DNA of 64,000 nucleotides, from the NCBI RefSeq assembly GCF_026343185.1, contig NZ_JAPEMA010000001.1, positions 1,736,001 through 1,800,000 of the forward strand, read 5' to 3'. Positions 1 to 8,331 of this stretch are shown here, piece by piece. How positions within the stretch are numbered: position 1 is the stretch's first letter; each line of letters starts with the position of its first letter. The stretch is from Streptomyces sp. NBC_00091. GTDB lineage: Bacteria > Actinomycetota > Actinomycetes > Streptomycetales > Streptomycetaceae. The notes below the pieces were generated by a model that did no database searches, was not told the DNA's origin, and saw only the letters and a list, made by a program, of their open reading frames with translations. The position numbers were made by a program, and so were the translations under genes.

Positions 1-870
1 CACCGACAGAGAGCCGTCATCCGCACGCTCGGCCTGGCCGCGGCCGTCGCGCTCGCCGCGACCGCCTGCGGCCCCCAGAACGCCGGCGCCGGGCCGGCGT
101 CGCCCTCCTCGCCTCCGGCGGGCAGCTCCCCCGCGGCCTCCCCGTCCGCGAAGGACGACAAGCCGGGCTCGCCCTCGCCCTCCGCCCCGCCCTCGCAGTC
201 CCCCTCGTCCTCGCCCTCGGAGTCCGCCGCCCCCGGGCCCAAGCCGCTCATGGCCAACGGCGACGAGAACGACCAGGTCCGTGAACTCCAGGCCCGGCTG
301 CGCCAGCTCAAGCTGGTGTCCACGGCGCCCACCGGCTTCTACGGCTCGAAGACGACCGCCGCGGTCAAGACCTTCCAGTCGCAGCACGGGCTGGGAGCGA
401 CCGGTGCGGTGGACGAGGCGACCTGGCAGAAGCTGCAGGGCCTGAGCCGCAAGCCGACGGACGAGGAGCTGCGCCCGCCGACCACCAACGAGGTGGACGC
501 CCCGGACCCGCGCTGCATGCAGGGCCGGGTGATGTGCATCAGCAAGGAGAGCCGCACCCTCGCCTGGATGATCGACGGCAAGGTCGTCTCCACGATGGAC
601 GTGCGCTTCGGCTCGGAGAACACGCCGACCCGTGAGGGCCTGTTCAAGGTGGAGTGGAAGGCCCGGGAGTGGACGTCGACGATCTACCACACGTCGATGC
701 CGTACTCGATGTTCTTCAGCGAGGGCCAGGCCGTGCACTACTCGTCCGACTTCGCCGCCCGCGGCTACTCCGGCGCCTCGCACGGGTGCGTGAACGTCCG
801 GGACAAGGGGAAGCTGTCGGCGCTGTTCGACCAGGTGAAGGTGGGCGACAAGGTCGTCGTCTACTGGTGA
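1..870 (+). CDS. L,D-transpeptidase lipoprotein with peptidoglycan-binding domain (5' partial)
   Basis: The frame is open from the first base, so the start codon lies upstream of the window. The visible N-terminus is the end of a lipoprotein signal peptide: a hydrophobic Ala/Leu/Val run ending in LAATAC, whose Cys would be lipidated. A long Ser/Pro/Ala-rich linker follows. Next comes a PG_binding_1-type domain (from about base 265; VRELQARLRQL...FYGSKTTAAVKTFQ), then a YkuD catalytic domain with the signature SHGCVNVRD near base 778. The catalytic Cys and the His-Gly before it are intact. Such enzymes form 3-3 peptidoglycan cross-links outside the membrane. A hairpin follows the stop. Confidence in the family is high; the specific paralogue cannot be named. 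Confidence 0.9.
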   Translation, partial: HRQRAVIRTLGLAAAVALAATACGPQNAGAGPASPSSPPAGSSPAASPSAKDDKPGSPSPSAPPSQSPSSSPSESAAPGPKPLMANGDENDQVRELQARLRQLKLVSTAPTGFYGSKTTAAVKTFQSQHGLGATGAVDEATWQKLQGLSRKPTDEELRPPTTNEVDAPDPRCMQGRVMCISKESRTLAWMIDGKVVSTMDVRFGSENTPTREGLFKVEWKAREWTSTIYHTSMPYSMFFSEGQAVHYSSDFAARGYSGASHGCVNVRDKGKLSALFDQVKVGDKVVVYW

Positions 871-890
871 GCGGGTCGTAGAGGAGTGAG

Positions 891-929
891 GGCGCGGGCA
901 GGGCCGGGGGAACGTGCCCCGCCCGCGCC
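891..929 (+). terminator. Hairpin after the L,D-transpeptidase gene
   Basis: A 9-bp GC stem (891-899 with 921-929) starts about 20 bases after the stop at 870. No U-tract follows, as is usual for actinobacterial terminators. Confidence 0.5.
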
Positions 930-1040
930 GGTTGCGCCGAGCCCAGGGGTACGGGGGGAACCCCGGCTCGTGCGCGGCCGATGACCAGTCGGCTCGATAC
1001 GTACTGCGCCGGCGGTTCGAAAAGTGTTACTGCCCCCGTG

Positions 1041-2047
1041 TCAGCGGGTGCGGAAGCCGAGCGCGCCGCCCGAGAGCGGGGACGTCGACGGGAGCGGGGC
1101 GCTGCCCTGGTCGACGGGGCTGCCCTGCGGGAGGCCGCCCCGGGTGGCTCCGTCCAGCAGGGTCGCGCAGAAGCGCTGGACCTTGGCGGCCCCGCCCGCG
1201 AGCTTGGAGAGGTACTCGCGGTTTTCGTCGCCGAGCTTCTTCGCCTTGTTGTCCCGGCACAGTTCCTCGGGGCTGGGCTTCTCCGTCGCGCCCTGGTCCC
1301 TGCCGCCGGCGGTGCTGCCGCCGGCGTTGTCGGTGAACTTGTCGCGGGCGCCGTCCTGGCCCGTGCCGGCTCCGGTGCCCGTGGTGGCCGTGCCGGGCGG
1401 CAGCGACAGGCTGGGGACGGTCCCGGGGATCGTACGGGTCTCCGTACCCGGCATCCGCGAGGCGCCCGGGCTGGGCGAGGAGCCGTCCCCGCCGAACTGC
1501 GGGGTGGGCCGCAGCTGCGGAACGAGGGTGGGGCCGGCGGTGTCCCCGGCGGGCGCCGGGTCCGAGTCGGCGCTGACCGAGACGGCCGGGGCGGGGCCCG
1601 CCGTCAGGTGCGCGGCGCGGTCCAGCAGGCCGCTGCCGGCCGCGGCCGCGATCCCGCCGACGGCGACGCCGGCCAGCGCGGCCGCCAGCCCGAACCGGGC
1701 GGCCGTGCGGGGCGCCGCTGCGCGGGGATCCGTACGGCCGGTACGGGGGCCAGGTCGACCAGGGGTTCGTGGGCGCCGCCGGCCGCGGGCGCGCCGAAGC
1801 CCGCCGCGGCAGCCGTCGCGGGCGCCTTGGCGCGGGCCGCGCGGAAGGCGGCCAGGGCGGCTTCCTCGCCGGGCAGTTCCGCCCCGGTGGGGCGGGGCGG
1901 GGCCAGGGCGTCGAGGGCCGCCCGCAGGCGGGCGGCCTCGGCCCGGGCGCGCGGGTCGGCGCCGGGTCCGTCCGGGCCGGGGACTCCTCCGCGCAGCAGC
2001 TCGTCCGCCGTGGCCCTGTCCAGCCACGCGTTGTGCTCGTCGGCCAT
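1041..2047 (-). pseudogene. Putative membrane anti-sigma-like partner of the ECF sigma factor, frameshifted
   Basis: Translation starts at 2047 (MADEHNAWLDRATADELLRG) and shares one base with the sigma-factor stop (TGATG), so the two are translationally coupled. The N-terminal frame is coding-like to about base 1735. The rest, a single TM helix (AARFGLAAALAGVAVGG, near 1690) and a Pro/Ser/Thr-rich extracellular tail ending at 1041, is in another frame. The reading frame must slip by one base between roughly 1700 and 1735, in GC-rich sequence. A one-base sequencing error or a real mutation is likelier than programmed shifting. A cytoplasmic part, one TM helix and an outer tail next to an ECF sigma gene suggest an anti-sigma or sigma-associated role. 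That is inferred from context; I see no zinc-binding anti-sigma motif. Confidence 0.6.
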
Positions 2048-2826
2048 CACATGTCCTTCTGCGTCCGCCAACGTGAATGCGTCACACCGGTTTGCTCCAC
2101 CAGGTTCGCGGTCCGCGCGCGCTGCGCGGGTACCGCGTCGAGATCGCGCTCCCGAGCCTGGTCCCCGGCATTATGGCCGACCCGGGCGCGGGGTTCCGCT
2201 TCGATTTCCTGGCCGCCCCCGGGGCCGGCGCTCCCGAACTCCGCGGTCAGCAGTTCCGCGAGCTTCTTCAGCCCGCGGTGGGCGGCCGTGCGGACGGCTC
2301 CGGGGCGCTTGCCGAGCGTCTCGGCGGCGCTCTTCGCGTCCAGGCCGACGACCACCCGCAGGACGACGGCCTCGGCCTGGTCCTGCGGGAGCTGCGCGAT
2401 CAGGGCCATGGTGCGGCCGGTGGACAGGGCCTCCATGGCCTCGCCCGCGGTGTCGCAGTCGGAGGCGCGCCCGGTCAGCTCGGTCTCGTCCCCGCCGATG
2501 GCGGGGCGGCGGCCGCGCATGCGGATGTGGTCGAGGGCCCGGTTGCGGGCGATGCGCGCGGCCCAGCCGCGGAAGCGGTCGGCGTCTCCGGTGAAGGAGT
2601 CGAGGTCGCGGGCGATCTGCAGCCAGGCCTCGGAGGTCACGTCTTCGGCGTCGCCGTCACCGACGAGCGTCCGGACGTATCCGAGCAGCCGTGGGTGCAC
2701 GGCGCGGTACACAGTCCGGAACGCTCTTTCGTCGCCGTCCTGTGCCGCGAGCACCGCGGCGGTCAGCTCCGCGTCGTCCCCCAGCAAAGTCCCCAACCCG
2801 TTCAACGTCCTGTACGTGTGGCGCAA
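2047..2826 (-). CDS. ECF-family RNA polymerase sigma factor
   Basis: The protein has sigma region 2 (about residues 40-110: AVHPRLLGYVRTLVG, AEDVTSEAWLQIARDL, WAARIARNRALDHIR) and region 4 (about 140-190: IAQLPQDQAEAVVLR, SAAETLGKRPGAVRTAAHRGLKKL). This is the two-domain layout of ECF sigma factors. A charged tail of about 65 residues follows region 4. The start is uncertain: an in-frame stop precedes the TTG at 2826, and several TTG codons follow before the conserved LGDDAELTAAV, so the true start may lie up to about 45 bases inside. The gene heads a two-gene unit with the frameshifted membrane protein downstream. It would direct polymerase to a small stress or envelope regulon, which the sequence does not identify. 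Confidence 0.85.
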   Translation of the reverse strand: MRHTYRTLNGLGTLLGDDAELTAAVLAAQDGDERAFRTVYRAVHPRLLGYVRTLVGDGDAEDVTSEAWLQIARDLDSFTGDADRFRGWAARIARNRALDHIRMRGRRPAIGGDETELTGRASDCDTAGEAMEALSTGRTMALIAQLPQDQAEAVVLRVVVGLDAKSAAETLGKRPGAVRTAAHRGLKKLAELLTAEFGSAGPGGGQEIEAEPRARVGHNAGDQARERDLDAVPAQRARTANLVEQTGVTHSRWRTQKDM

Positions 2827-3155
2827 ATCCGCACGTTACGGCTTTCACGCACCTCTCGTCCACGAGTTGTACAACCAGCAACCAAGCCTGCGCGGAGCGG
2901 GGTGTGACAGAAAACGCACTCGGGGCGCTGACATGGATACGGGCTTGTCGCACGAGCCCGTGACGGATGGCGACCGGGGCCTCTCCTGTGGGGGGTGGCG
3001 GCCTCGGTCGTCCTCCCCTCTTCAGCCGGGTCAAAACTGCCCGGGCTCATCCTTTCGGCTCACTTCCGGGTGAAATCCCCGCACGGGCACGGCGCCGCCC
3101 CTCCGAGATCGCTAGCGTGGCGGTACACCCGCGCCACGCCCCGAGGAGAACTCCG
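2827..3155. promoter_or_regulatory. Divergent intergenic region, sigma-factor gene / OHCU decarboxylase gene
   Basis: About 330 bases separate the sigma gene (minus) from the decarboxylase gene (plus). I see no convincing small gene here. It contains an 8-bp palindrome TTGTACAA at about 2867-2874 and, on the plus strand, a TAGCGT -10-like element near 3114 with no clear -35. Promoters for both genes presumably lie here, but I cannot assign them. Confidence 0.4.
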
Positions 3156-3737
3156 CTGTCCAGCCACCTTCCGGCACAGGTCCGCGGCCCGGCCTCCGCC
3201 CCCGGCGTCGGACTGGCGCGCTTCAACTCCCTGCCGCCCGAGACCGCCCGGGCCGCCCTGCTGCACTGCTGCGGCAGCGGGCGCTGGGCCCACCGGGTGG
3301 CCGCCCACCGCCCCTACCCGGACACCGCTTCCCTGCTGGCGGCGGGCGACGAGGCCTCGTACGACCTCTCCCAGGGCGACCTCTCCGAGGCGCTGGCCAG
3401 GGAGTCCTCGGCGGAACTGGGCCACGGGGCCCCGTACGCGGCGCTCCTCGCCCTCGGCGCGGCCCGGGCGGAGTACGAGCGGACCTTCGGGCACGCCTTC
3501 GTGATCTGCCTGGACGGGCATCCGCCGGAGGAGCAGGTGGACCAGCTGCTGGCCGCGATCCGCCGGAGGATGGCTCACGAGATCGACGAGGAGCGCTCCA
3601 TCGCCGCCGACGAACTGCGTCTGGTGGCCCGCTCCCGTATGGTCCGGCTGCTGGACCGACTCGCCGGTGCGCACCGTCCGGACCCCGACGACGGCCTGCC
3701 TGCGGCGGATTCCGGGCTATTTGCCCCGGTGGGATAG
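3156..3737 (+). CDS. 2-oxo-4-hydroxy-4-carboxy-5-ureidoimidazoline (OHCU) decarboxylase
   Basis: Family features include LARFNSLPPETARAALLHCC near the start, SRW-like GSGRWAHRVAAHRPY, and the C-terminal FVICLDG...LLAAIRRRMAHEIDEER core typical of OHCU decarboxylases. The enzyme turns the uricase/HIU-hydrolase product into (S)-allantoin in purine catabolism. The frame is open further upstream, but a GAGGAG ribosome site at 3143 sits 7 bases before a CTG codon at 3156. Coding-like sequence (SSHLPAQVRG) begins there, so I propose a CTG start; a later start is possible. The usual HPRIG-type motif reads ELGHGAP here. No other uricase-pathway gene is adjacent in this window. It stands alone upstream of sdhC. 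Confidence 0.75.
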   Translation: MSSHLPAQVRGPASAPGVGLARFNSLPPETARAALLHCCGSGRWAHRVAAHRPYPDTASLLAAGDEASYDLSQGDLSEALARESSAELGHGAPYAALLALGAARAEYERTFGHAFVICLDGHPPEEQVDQLLAAIRRRMAHEIDEERSIAADELRLVARSRMVRLLDRLAGAHRPDPDDGLPAADSGLFAPVG

Positions 3738-3889
3738 CCCGTACGTGCCTGTTTGATCACACCAGCGGACCCCGGGCGAGGGAACCGACAAAGCGTCGCT
3801 ACGATGTCCGGGGCCGGTGGACCGTACCCGGCCGGGCCCGACCGACAAAGAAGCCGGCTGGCCCCCGCCCCGCTTCCGGAGGGTTTTCC

Positions 3890-4270
3890 GTGCCGGCTGG
3901 AACGTTGTACCGCGGCCGGGAAGGAATGTGGTCCTGGGTGGCTCATCGAGTCACCGGCGTCCTCATTTTCTTCTTCCTGTTCGTACACGTCCTCGACACC
4001 GCTCTCGTCCGCGTCTCCCCCGAGGCGTACGACGACGTGGTGGCTACCTACAAGACTCCGATCGTCGCGCTGCTGGAGTACGGCCTCGTCGCCGCCATCC
4101 TGTTCCACGCGCTCAACGGTCTCCGTGTCATCGCCGTGGACTTCTGGTCCCAGGGCCCCCGCCACCAGAAGAAGATGCTCTGGTCGGTCGTGGTGATCTG
4201 GGTCGTCCTGATGGGCGGGGCCCTGTACCCCGTTCTGGGCCACGCCTACCTCGAACTGTTCGGGAAGTGA
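3890..4270 (+). CDS. sdhC: Succinate dehydrogenase cytochrome b556 subunit
   Basis: A 126-residue protein with three predicted TM helices (about 25-45, 60-80, 100-120). It carries the SdhC signature RGREGMWSWVAHRVTGVLIFF and the haem-ligand segment with FLFVHVLDT and ILFHALNGLR. It is one of two membrane anchors of complex II and passes electrons from succinate to menaquinone. The GTG start at 3890 follows a GGAGGG ribosome site. It is the first gene of sdhCDAB, with sdhD starting 5 bases after its stop. The TACGAT at 3800 is a candidate -10 element, without a clear -35. Confidence 0.95.
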   Translation: MPAGTLYRGREGMWSWVAHRVTGVLIFFFLFVHVLDTALVRVSPEAYDDVVATYKTPIVALLEYGLVAAILFHALNGLRVIAVDFWSQGPRHQKKMLWSVVVIWVVLMGGALYPVLGHAYLELFGK

Positions 4271-4275
4271 CACGC

Positions 4276-4758
4276 ATGTCTTCTGACACTTCTTCCGCCA
4301 AGGCGATCGGCGACGTGGAGGGCGTTTCCCTCTACGACACCGACAACCCGGCGCCGTACATCGAGGCCCCGCGCAAGCGCACGGGCAAGACCCCGCGCTC
4401 GACCCGCGGCAACTTCGAGATGGCCGCGTGGCTCTTCATGCGCCTCTCGGGCATCGTGCTGGTGGTCCTGGTCATCGGCCACCTCCTCATCCAGCTGGTG
4501 CTGGACGGCGGCGTCTCCAAGATCGGCTTCGCCTTCGTGGCCGGCCGCTGGGCGTCCCCGTTCTGGCAGGTCTGGGACCTGCTGATGCTGTGGCTGGCCA
4601 TGCTGCACGGCGCCAACGGTCTGCGTACCGTCATCAACGACTACGCGGAGCGCGCCAACACGCGGCTGTGGCTGAAGGGCCTGCTCTACACCGCCACGGT
4701 GTTCACCATCCTTCTGGGCACGCTGGTGATCTTCACCTTCGACCCGAACATCCGCTAG
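4276..4758 (+). CDS. sdhD: Succinate dehydrogenase hydrophobic membrane anchor subunit
   Basis: A 160-residue protein with a charged N-terminal extension of about 50 residues, then three TM helices. Conserved anchor-subunit features are NFEMAAWLFMRLSGIVLVVLV, the haem-region HLLIQLVLDG, and MLHGANGLRTVINDY. Together with SdhC it forms the quinone-reducing membrane domain of complex II. It begins 5 bases after sdhC, and sdhA starts 23 bases after its stop, so the four genes are one operon. The long polar N-terminus seems usual for the actinobacterial form. Confidence 0.93.
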   Translation: MSSDTSSAKAIGDVEGVSLYDTDNPAPYIEAPRKRTGKTPRSTRGNFEMAAWLFMRLSGIVLVVLVIGHLLIQLVLDGGVSKIGFAFVAGRWASPFWQVWDLLMLWLAMLHGANGLRTVINDYAERANTRLWLKGLLYTATVFTILLGTLVIFTFDPNIR

Positions 4759-4781
4759 GCAACGGGGCTGAGGCGAACCAA

Positions 4782-6536
4782 ATGAAGATCCACAAGTACG
4801 ACACCGTCATCGTCGGCGCGGGCGGCGCGGGCATGCGCGCCGCCATCGAGTCGACGAAGCGCAGCCGCACCGCCGTGCTGACGAAGCTCTACCCCACCCG
4901 CTCCCACACGGGCGCCGCGCAGGGCGGCATGGCCGCCGCGCTGGCCAACGTGGAGGACGACAACTGGGAGTGGCACACCTTCGACACGGTCAAGGGCGGT
5001 GACTACCTGGTCGACCAGGACGCCGCCGAGATCCTGGCGAAGGAGGCCATCGACGCGGTCCTCGACCTCGAGAAGATGGGCCTGCCGTTCAACCGCACCC
5101 CGGACGGCACCATCGACCAGCGCCGCTTCGGCGGTCACTCCCGCAACCACGGCGAGGCGCCGGTCCGCCGGTCCTGCTACGCCGCGGACCGCACCGGCCA
5201 CATGATCCTCCAGACGCTGTACCAGAACTGCGTCAAGGAGGGCGTGGAGTTCTTCAACGAGTTCTACGTCCTGGACCAGCTGCTGGTCGAGGTCGACGGC
5301 GTCAAGAAGTCGGCCGGCGTGGTCGCGTACGAGCTCGCCACCGGCGAGATCCACGTGTTCCAGGCCAAGGCGGTCATCTACGCCTCCGGCGGCACCGGCA
5401 AGTTCTTCAAGGTGACCTCCAACGCGCACACCCTCACGGGTGACGGCCAGGCGGCCTGCTACCGCCGCGGCCTGCCGCTGGAGGACATGGAGTTCTTCCA
5501 GTTCCACCCGACGGGCATCTGGCGCATGGGCATCCTGCTGACGGAGGGCGCCCGTGGTGAGGGCGGCATCCTCCGCAACAAGGACGGCGAGCGCTTCATG
5601 GAGAAGTACGCGCCGGTCATGAAGGACCTCGCGTCCCGTGACGTCGTCTCGCGCTCCATCTACACGGAGATCCGCGAGGGCCGCGGCTGCGGTCCCGCCG
5701 GCGACCACGTGTACCTGGACCTGACGCACCTGCCGCCGGAGCAGCTCGACGCGAAGCTCCCGGACATCACCGAGTTCGCGCGCACCTACCTGGGCATCGA
5801 GCCGTACACGGACCCGATCCCGATCCAGCCCACCGCGCACTACGCCATGGGCGGCATCCCGACGAACGTCGAGGGTGAGGTCCTCATGGACAACACCACC
5901 GTCGTCCCGGGCCTGTACGCGGCCGGCGAGGTCGCGTGCGTGTCGGTGCACGGCGCGAACCGCCTGGGCACCAACTCGCTGCTGGACATCAACGTCTTCG
6001 GCAAGCGCTCGGGCATCGCGGCGGCGAAGTACTCGGCCGAGAACGACTACGTCGAGCTGCCGGAGAACCCGGCGCAGCAGGTCGCCGACCTCGTCGAGCA
6101 CCTGCGCAACTCCACGGGCAAGGAGCGGGTCGCCGACCTGCGCCTGGAGCTCCAGGAGACGATGGACGCGTGCGTGATGGTGTTCCGCACGGAGCAGACC
6201 ATCAAGACCGCGGTCGAGAAGATCGCGGAGCTGCGCGAGCGCTACAAGAACGTGTCCGTCCAGGACAAGGGCAAGCGCTTCAACACGGACCTGCTGGAGG
6301 CCATCGAGCTGGGCAACCTGCTCGACCTGGCCGAGGTCATGGCCGTGTCCGCGCTGGCGCGCAAGGAGTCCCGCGGCGGTCACTACCGCGAGGACTACCC
6401 GAACCGCGACGACGTCAACTTCATGCGCCACACCATGGCGTACCGCGAGGTCGGCGCCGACGGCAAGGATTCCGTCCGGCTGGACTACAAGCCCGTCGTC
6501 GTCACCCGCTACCAGCCGATGGAGCGTAAGTACTGA
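4782..6536 (+). CDS. sdhA: Succinate dehydrogenase flavoprotein subunit
   Basis: A 584-residue flavoprotein of normal family length. It has an N-terminal FAD-binding fold (VIVGAGGAGMRAA, residues 10-20), the covalent FAD-His motif RSHTGAAQGGMAAAL (His42), the substrate-site stretch FQFHPTGIW, and the late FAD motif GANRLGTNSLLD. It oxidises succinate to fumarate on the cytoplasmic face and passes electrons to SdhB. The ATG at 4782 is taken because family sequence (MKIHKYDTVIVGAGG) begins there. Its TGA overlaps the sdhB ATG by one base (6536), coupling translation of the two catalytic subunits. Confidence 0.98.
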   Translation: MKIHKYDTVIVGAGGAGMRAAIESTKRSRTAVLTKLYPTRSHTGAAQGGMAAALANVEDDNWEWHTFDTVKGGDYLVDQDAAEILAKEAIDAVLDLEKMGLPFNRTPDGTIDQRRFGGHSRNHGEAPVRRSCYAADRTGHMILQTLYQNCVKEGVEFFNEFYVLDQLLVEVDGVKKSAGVVAYELATGEIHVFQAKAVIYASGGTGKFFKVTSNAHTLTGDGQAACYRRGLPLEDMEFFQFHPTGIWRMGILLTEGARGEGGILRNKDGERFMEKYAPVMKDLASRDVVSRSIYTEIREGRGCGPAGDHVYLDLTHLPPEQLDAKLPDITEFARTYLGIEPYTDPIPIQPTAHYAMGGIPTNVEGEVLMDNTTVVPGLYAAGEVACVSVHGANRLGTNSLLDINVFGKRSGIAAAKYSAENDYVELPENPAQQVADLVEHLRNSTGKERVADLRLELQETMDACVMVFRTEQTIKTAVEKIAELRERYKNVSVQDKGKRFNTDLLEAIELGNLLDLAEVMAVSALARKESRGGHYREDYPNRDDVNFMRHTMAYREVGADGKDSVRLDYKPVVVTRYQPMERKY

Positions 6537-7303
6537 TGGGTACCCCCACCCTGTCCAAGACGGACGAGATGGAGGCCGCGGCCGCGGCTTCCCCCTTCAT
6601 CACGGTCACGTTCCGGATCCGCCGCTTCAACCCGGAGATCTCGGACGAGTCGACCTGGCAGGACTTCCAGGTCGAGATCGACCCGAAGGAGCGCGTGCTC
6701 GACGGCCTCCACAAGATCAAGTGGGACCTCGACGGCACGCTGACCTTCCGCCGCTCCTGCGCGCACGGCATCTGCGGCTCCGACGCGATGCGGATCAACG
6801 GCAAGAACAGGCTCGCCTGCAAGACGCTGATCAAGGACATCAACCCGGAGAAGCCGATCACCGTCGAGGCCATCAAGGGCCTCACGGTGATGAAGGACCT
6901 TGTCGTCGACATGGAGCCCTTCTTCCAGGCGTACCGCGACGTCATGCCGTTCCTCGTCACCAAGGGCAACGAGCCGACGCGTGAGCGCCTGCAGTCCGCC
7001 GAGGACCGCGAGCGCTTCGACGACACCACCAAGTGCATCCTGTGCGCCGCGTGCACGTCCTCGTGCCCGGTGTTCTGGAACGACGGCCAGTACTTCGGCC
7101 CGGCGGCGATCGTCAACGCCCACCGCTTCATCTTCGACTCGCGCGACGAGGCCGGCGAGCAGCGGCTGGAGATCCTGAACGACAAGGACGGCGTGTGGCG
7201 CTGCCGCACGACCTTCAACTGCACCGACGCGTGCCCGCGTGGCATCGAGGTCACGAAGGCGATCCAGGAAGTCAAGCGCGCCCTCATCACGCGCCGCTTC
7301 TGA
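6536..7303 (+). CDS. sdhB: Succinate dehydrogenase iron-sulfur subunit
   Basis: A 255-residue protein with all three cluster-binding regions. The 2Fe-2S ferredoxin region is RRSCAHGICGSDAM plus a later Cys; the 4Fe-4S motif is CILCAACTSSCP; the 3Fe-4S motif is CRTTFNCTDACP. It relays electrons from the SdhA flavin to the quinone site. Its start overlaps the sdhA stop. A strong hairpin 30 bases after the stop closes the operon. All ligand cysteines expected of a working subunit are present. Confidence 0.98.
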   Translation: MGTPTLSKTDEMEAAAAASPFITVTFRIRRFNPEISDESTWQDFQVEIDPKERVLDGLHKIKWDLDGTLTFRRSCAHGICGSDAMRINGKNRLACKTLIKDINPEKPITVEAIKGLTVMKDLVVDMEPFFQAYRDVMPFLVTKGNEPTRERLQSAEDRERFDDTTKCILCAACTSSCPVFWNDGQYFGPAAIVNAHRFIFDSRDEAGEQRLEILNDKDGVWRCRTTFNCTDACPRGIEVTKAIQEVKRALITRRF

Positions 7304-7332
7304 CCTTCCCGCGCCGCACCTGAGGCGCCGCA

Positions 7333-7377
7333 CGTGAGGCCCCGCCCCCGGACCTGCTCCGAGGGCGGGGCCTCACG
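7333..7377 (+). terminator. Terminator of the sdhCDAB operon
   Basis: A perfect 15-bp GC-rich stem (7333-7347 with 7363-7377) with a 15-base loop lies 30 bases after the sdhB stop. It separates sdhCDAB from the TetR-controlled operon. Confidence 0.85.
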
Positions 7378-7414
7378 CGTACCCGGGCGCCGAGCCGGTT
7401 CGCCACCAGAACGC

Positions 7415-7472
7415 TTGAACATGTTCAAAAGAAGGTCTACAGTCAGGGACGTCAGCAGTTGAACACGTTCAA
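7415..7472 (+). promoter_or_regulatory. Promoter with two TTGAAC palindromic operators
   Basis: A perfect 14-bp palindrome TTGAACATGTTCAA occupies 7415-7428, and a near-identical copy TTGAACACGTTCAA lies at 7459-7472, 44 bases centre to centre. The first contains a -35 hexamer TTGAAC (7415-7420), 17 bases before a TACAGT -10 (7438-7443). The second falls just after the expected start point and before the gene at 7487. Repressor bound at both would block polymerase binding and escape. The likely ligand is the TetR-family protein encoded third in this operon. Confidence 0.8.
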
Positions 7473-7486
7473 GGGGGCTGAGGGCA

Positions 7487-7891
7487 ATGGACCTCACCGT
7501 GGTCGCGTACGTCATCTACCTGCTCATCAGCATCGGGCTCACGATCTGGGTGGCCCGCACGCTCACCCGTAACGGCCGGGTCTTCATCGCCGACGTCCTC
7601 CAGGGGAACGAGAAGCTCGCGGACGCCGTCAACCACCTCCTGGTGGTCGGCTTCTACCTCGTGAACATCGGCTTCGTGACCCTCTACCTCCGCTCGGGCG
7701 AGACGATCCTCGAGGCCCGCGGGCTCTTCGAGGCGCTGTCGGTCAAGCTCGGCGTCGTCCTGCTGGTCCTCGGCGTCATGCACCTCGGCAACGTGTGGGT
7801 GCTCAACAAGATGCGCCGGCGCGGGATCATGGAGCGTCAGCAGACCCCGCCGGTCGCCCCGCAGGGGTGGACCGCGCCGGCCGGGGCCTGA
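7487..7891 (+). CDS. Small integral membrane protein of a TetR-regulated operon
   Basis: A 134-residue protein with three to four TM helices (about 5-23, 45-65, 80-105) and a Pro-rich cytoplasmic tail. I recognise no enzyme motif. It is first in a three-gene unit (membrane protein, DCC protein, TetR) behind a paired-operator promoter. The ATG at 7487 follows a GGGGGCTGAGG ribosome site. The context suggests a redox- or membrane-related function switched on when the TetR repressor is released, but nothing in the protein proves this. Confidence 0.8.
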   Translation: MDLTVVAYVIYLLISIGLTIWVARTLTRNGRVFIADVLQGNEKLADAVNHLLVVGFYLVNIGFVTLYLRSGETILEARGLFEALSVKLGVVLLVLGVMHLGNVWVLNKMRRRGIMERQQTPPVAPQGWTAPAGA

Positions 7892-7894
7892 CCG

Positions 7895-8320
7895 GTGGCG
7901 CCGACGGCGCAGGCCACCCGGTACCTGACCGTCCTCTACGACGCGGACTGCCCGGTGTGCGTGCACATCCGCCACTGGCTGCTCGGACAGCGCCAGCTGG
8001 TGCGGCTGGTGATGGTGCCGGCCGCCTCCTTCCAGGCCCGGCAGCGGTTCCCGCGGCTGGACCACACGGCCACCCTCCGCGAGATCACCGTGATCGGCGA
8101 CCGGGGGCAGGTGTGGACCGGGACGGACGCCTTCATCGTGTGCCTGTGGGCACTGGCCGAGCACCGGCCGAAGGCCAACTGGCTGGCCACACCGGCCGGT
8201 CGGCCCTTCGCCAGGGCGGCCATGTACACGGCCGCCGCCGTCCGGCACGCGGTCCGTACCGGTTCCGAAGCGGAGCCCGGAGAACCGGCCTGTGACGAGC
8301 AGTGCGCGGCACCCCGATAA
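7895..8320 (+). CDS. DCC-family (DUF393) thiol-disulfide oxidoreductase-like protein
   Basis: The N-terminal motif VLYDADCPVC is the DxxCxxC-type signature of the DCC/DUF393 family, in which two cysteines sit at the start of a thioredoxin-like fold. The remaining 120 residues include the conserved VWTGTDAFIVCLWAL helix. The GTG start lies 3 bases after the stop of the membrane gene and lacks a strong ribosome site of its own, which suggests coupled translation. Two further cysteines near the C-terminus (EPACDEQCAAP) could be redox-active. The substrate is unknown. Confidence 0.8.
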   Translation: MAPTAQATRYLTVLYDADCPVCVHIRHWLLGQRQLVRLVMVPAASFQARQRFPRLDHTATLREITVIGDRGQVWTGTDAFIVCLWALAEHRPKANWLATPAGRPFARAAMYTAAAVRHAVRTGSEAEPGEPACDEQCAAPR

Positions 8321-8331
8321 GGTCGGACACC

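Noticed and set aside
4755..6431. A long minus-strand ORF opposite sdhA and similar long antisense ORFs over other genes
   Set aside because: High-GC codon bias makes long open frames opposite real genes; their composition is low-complexity and they lack family motifs.
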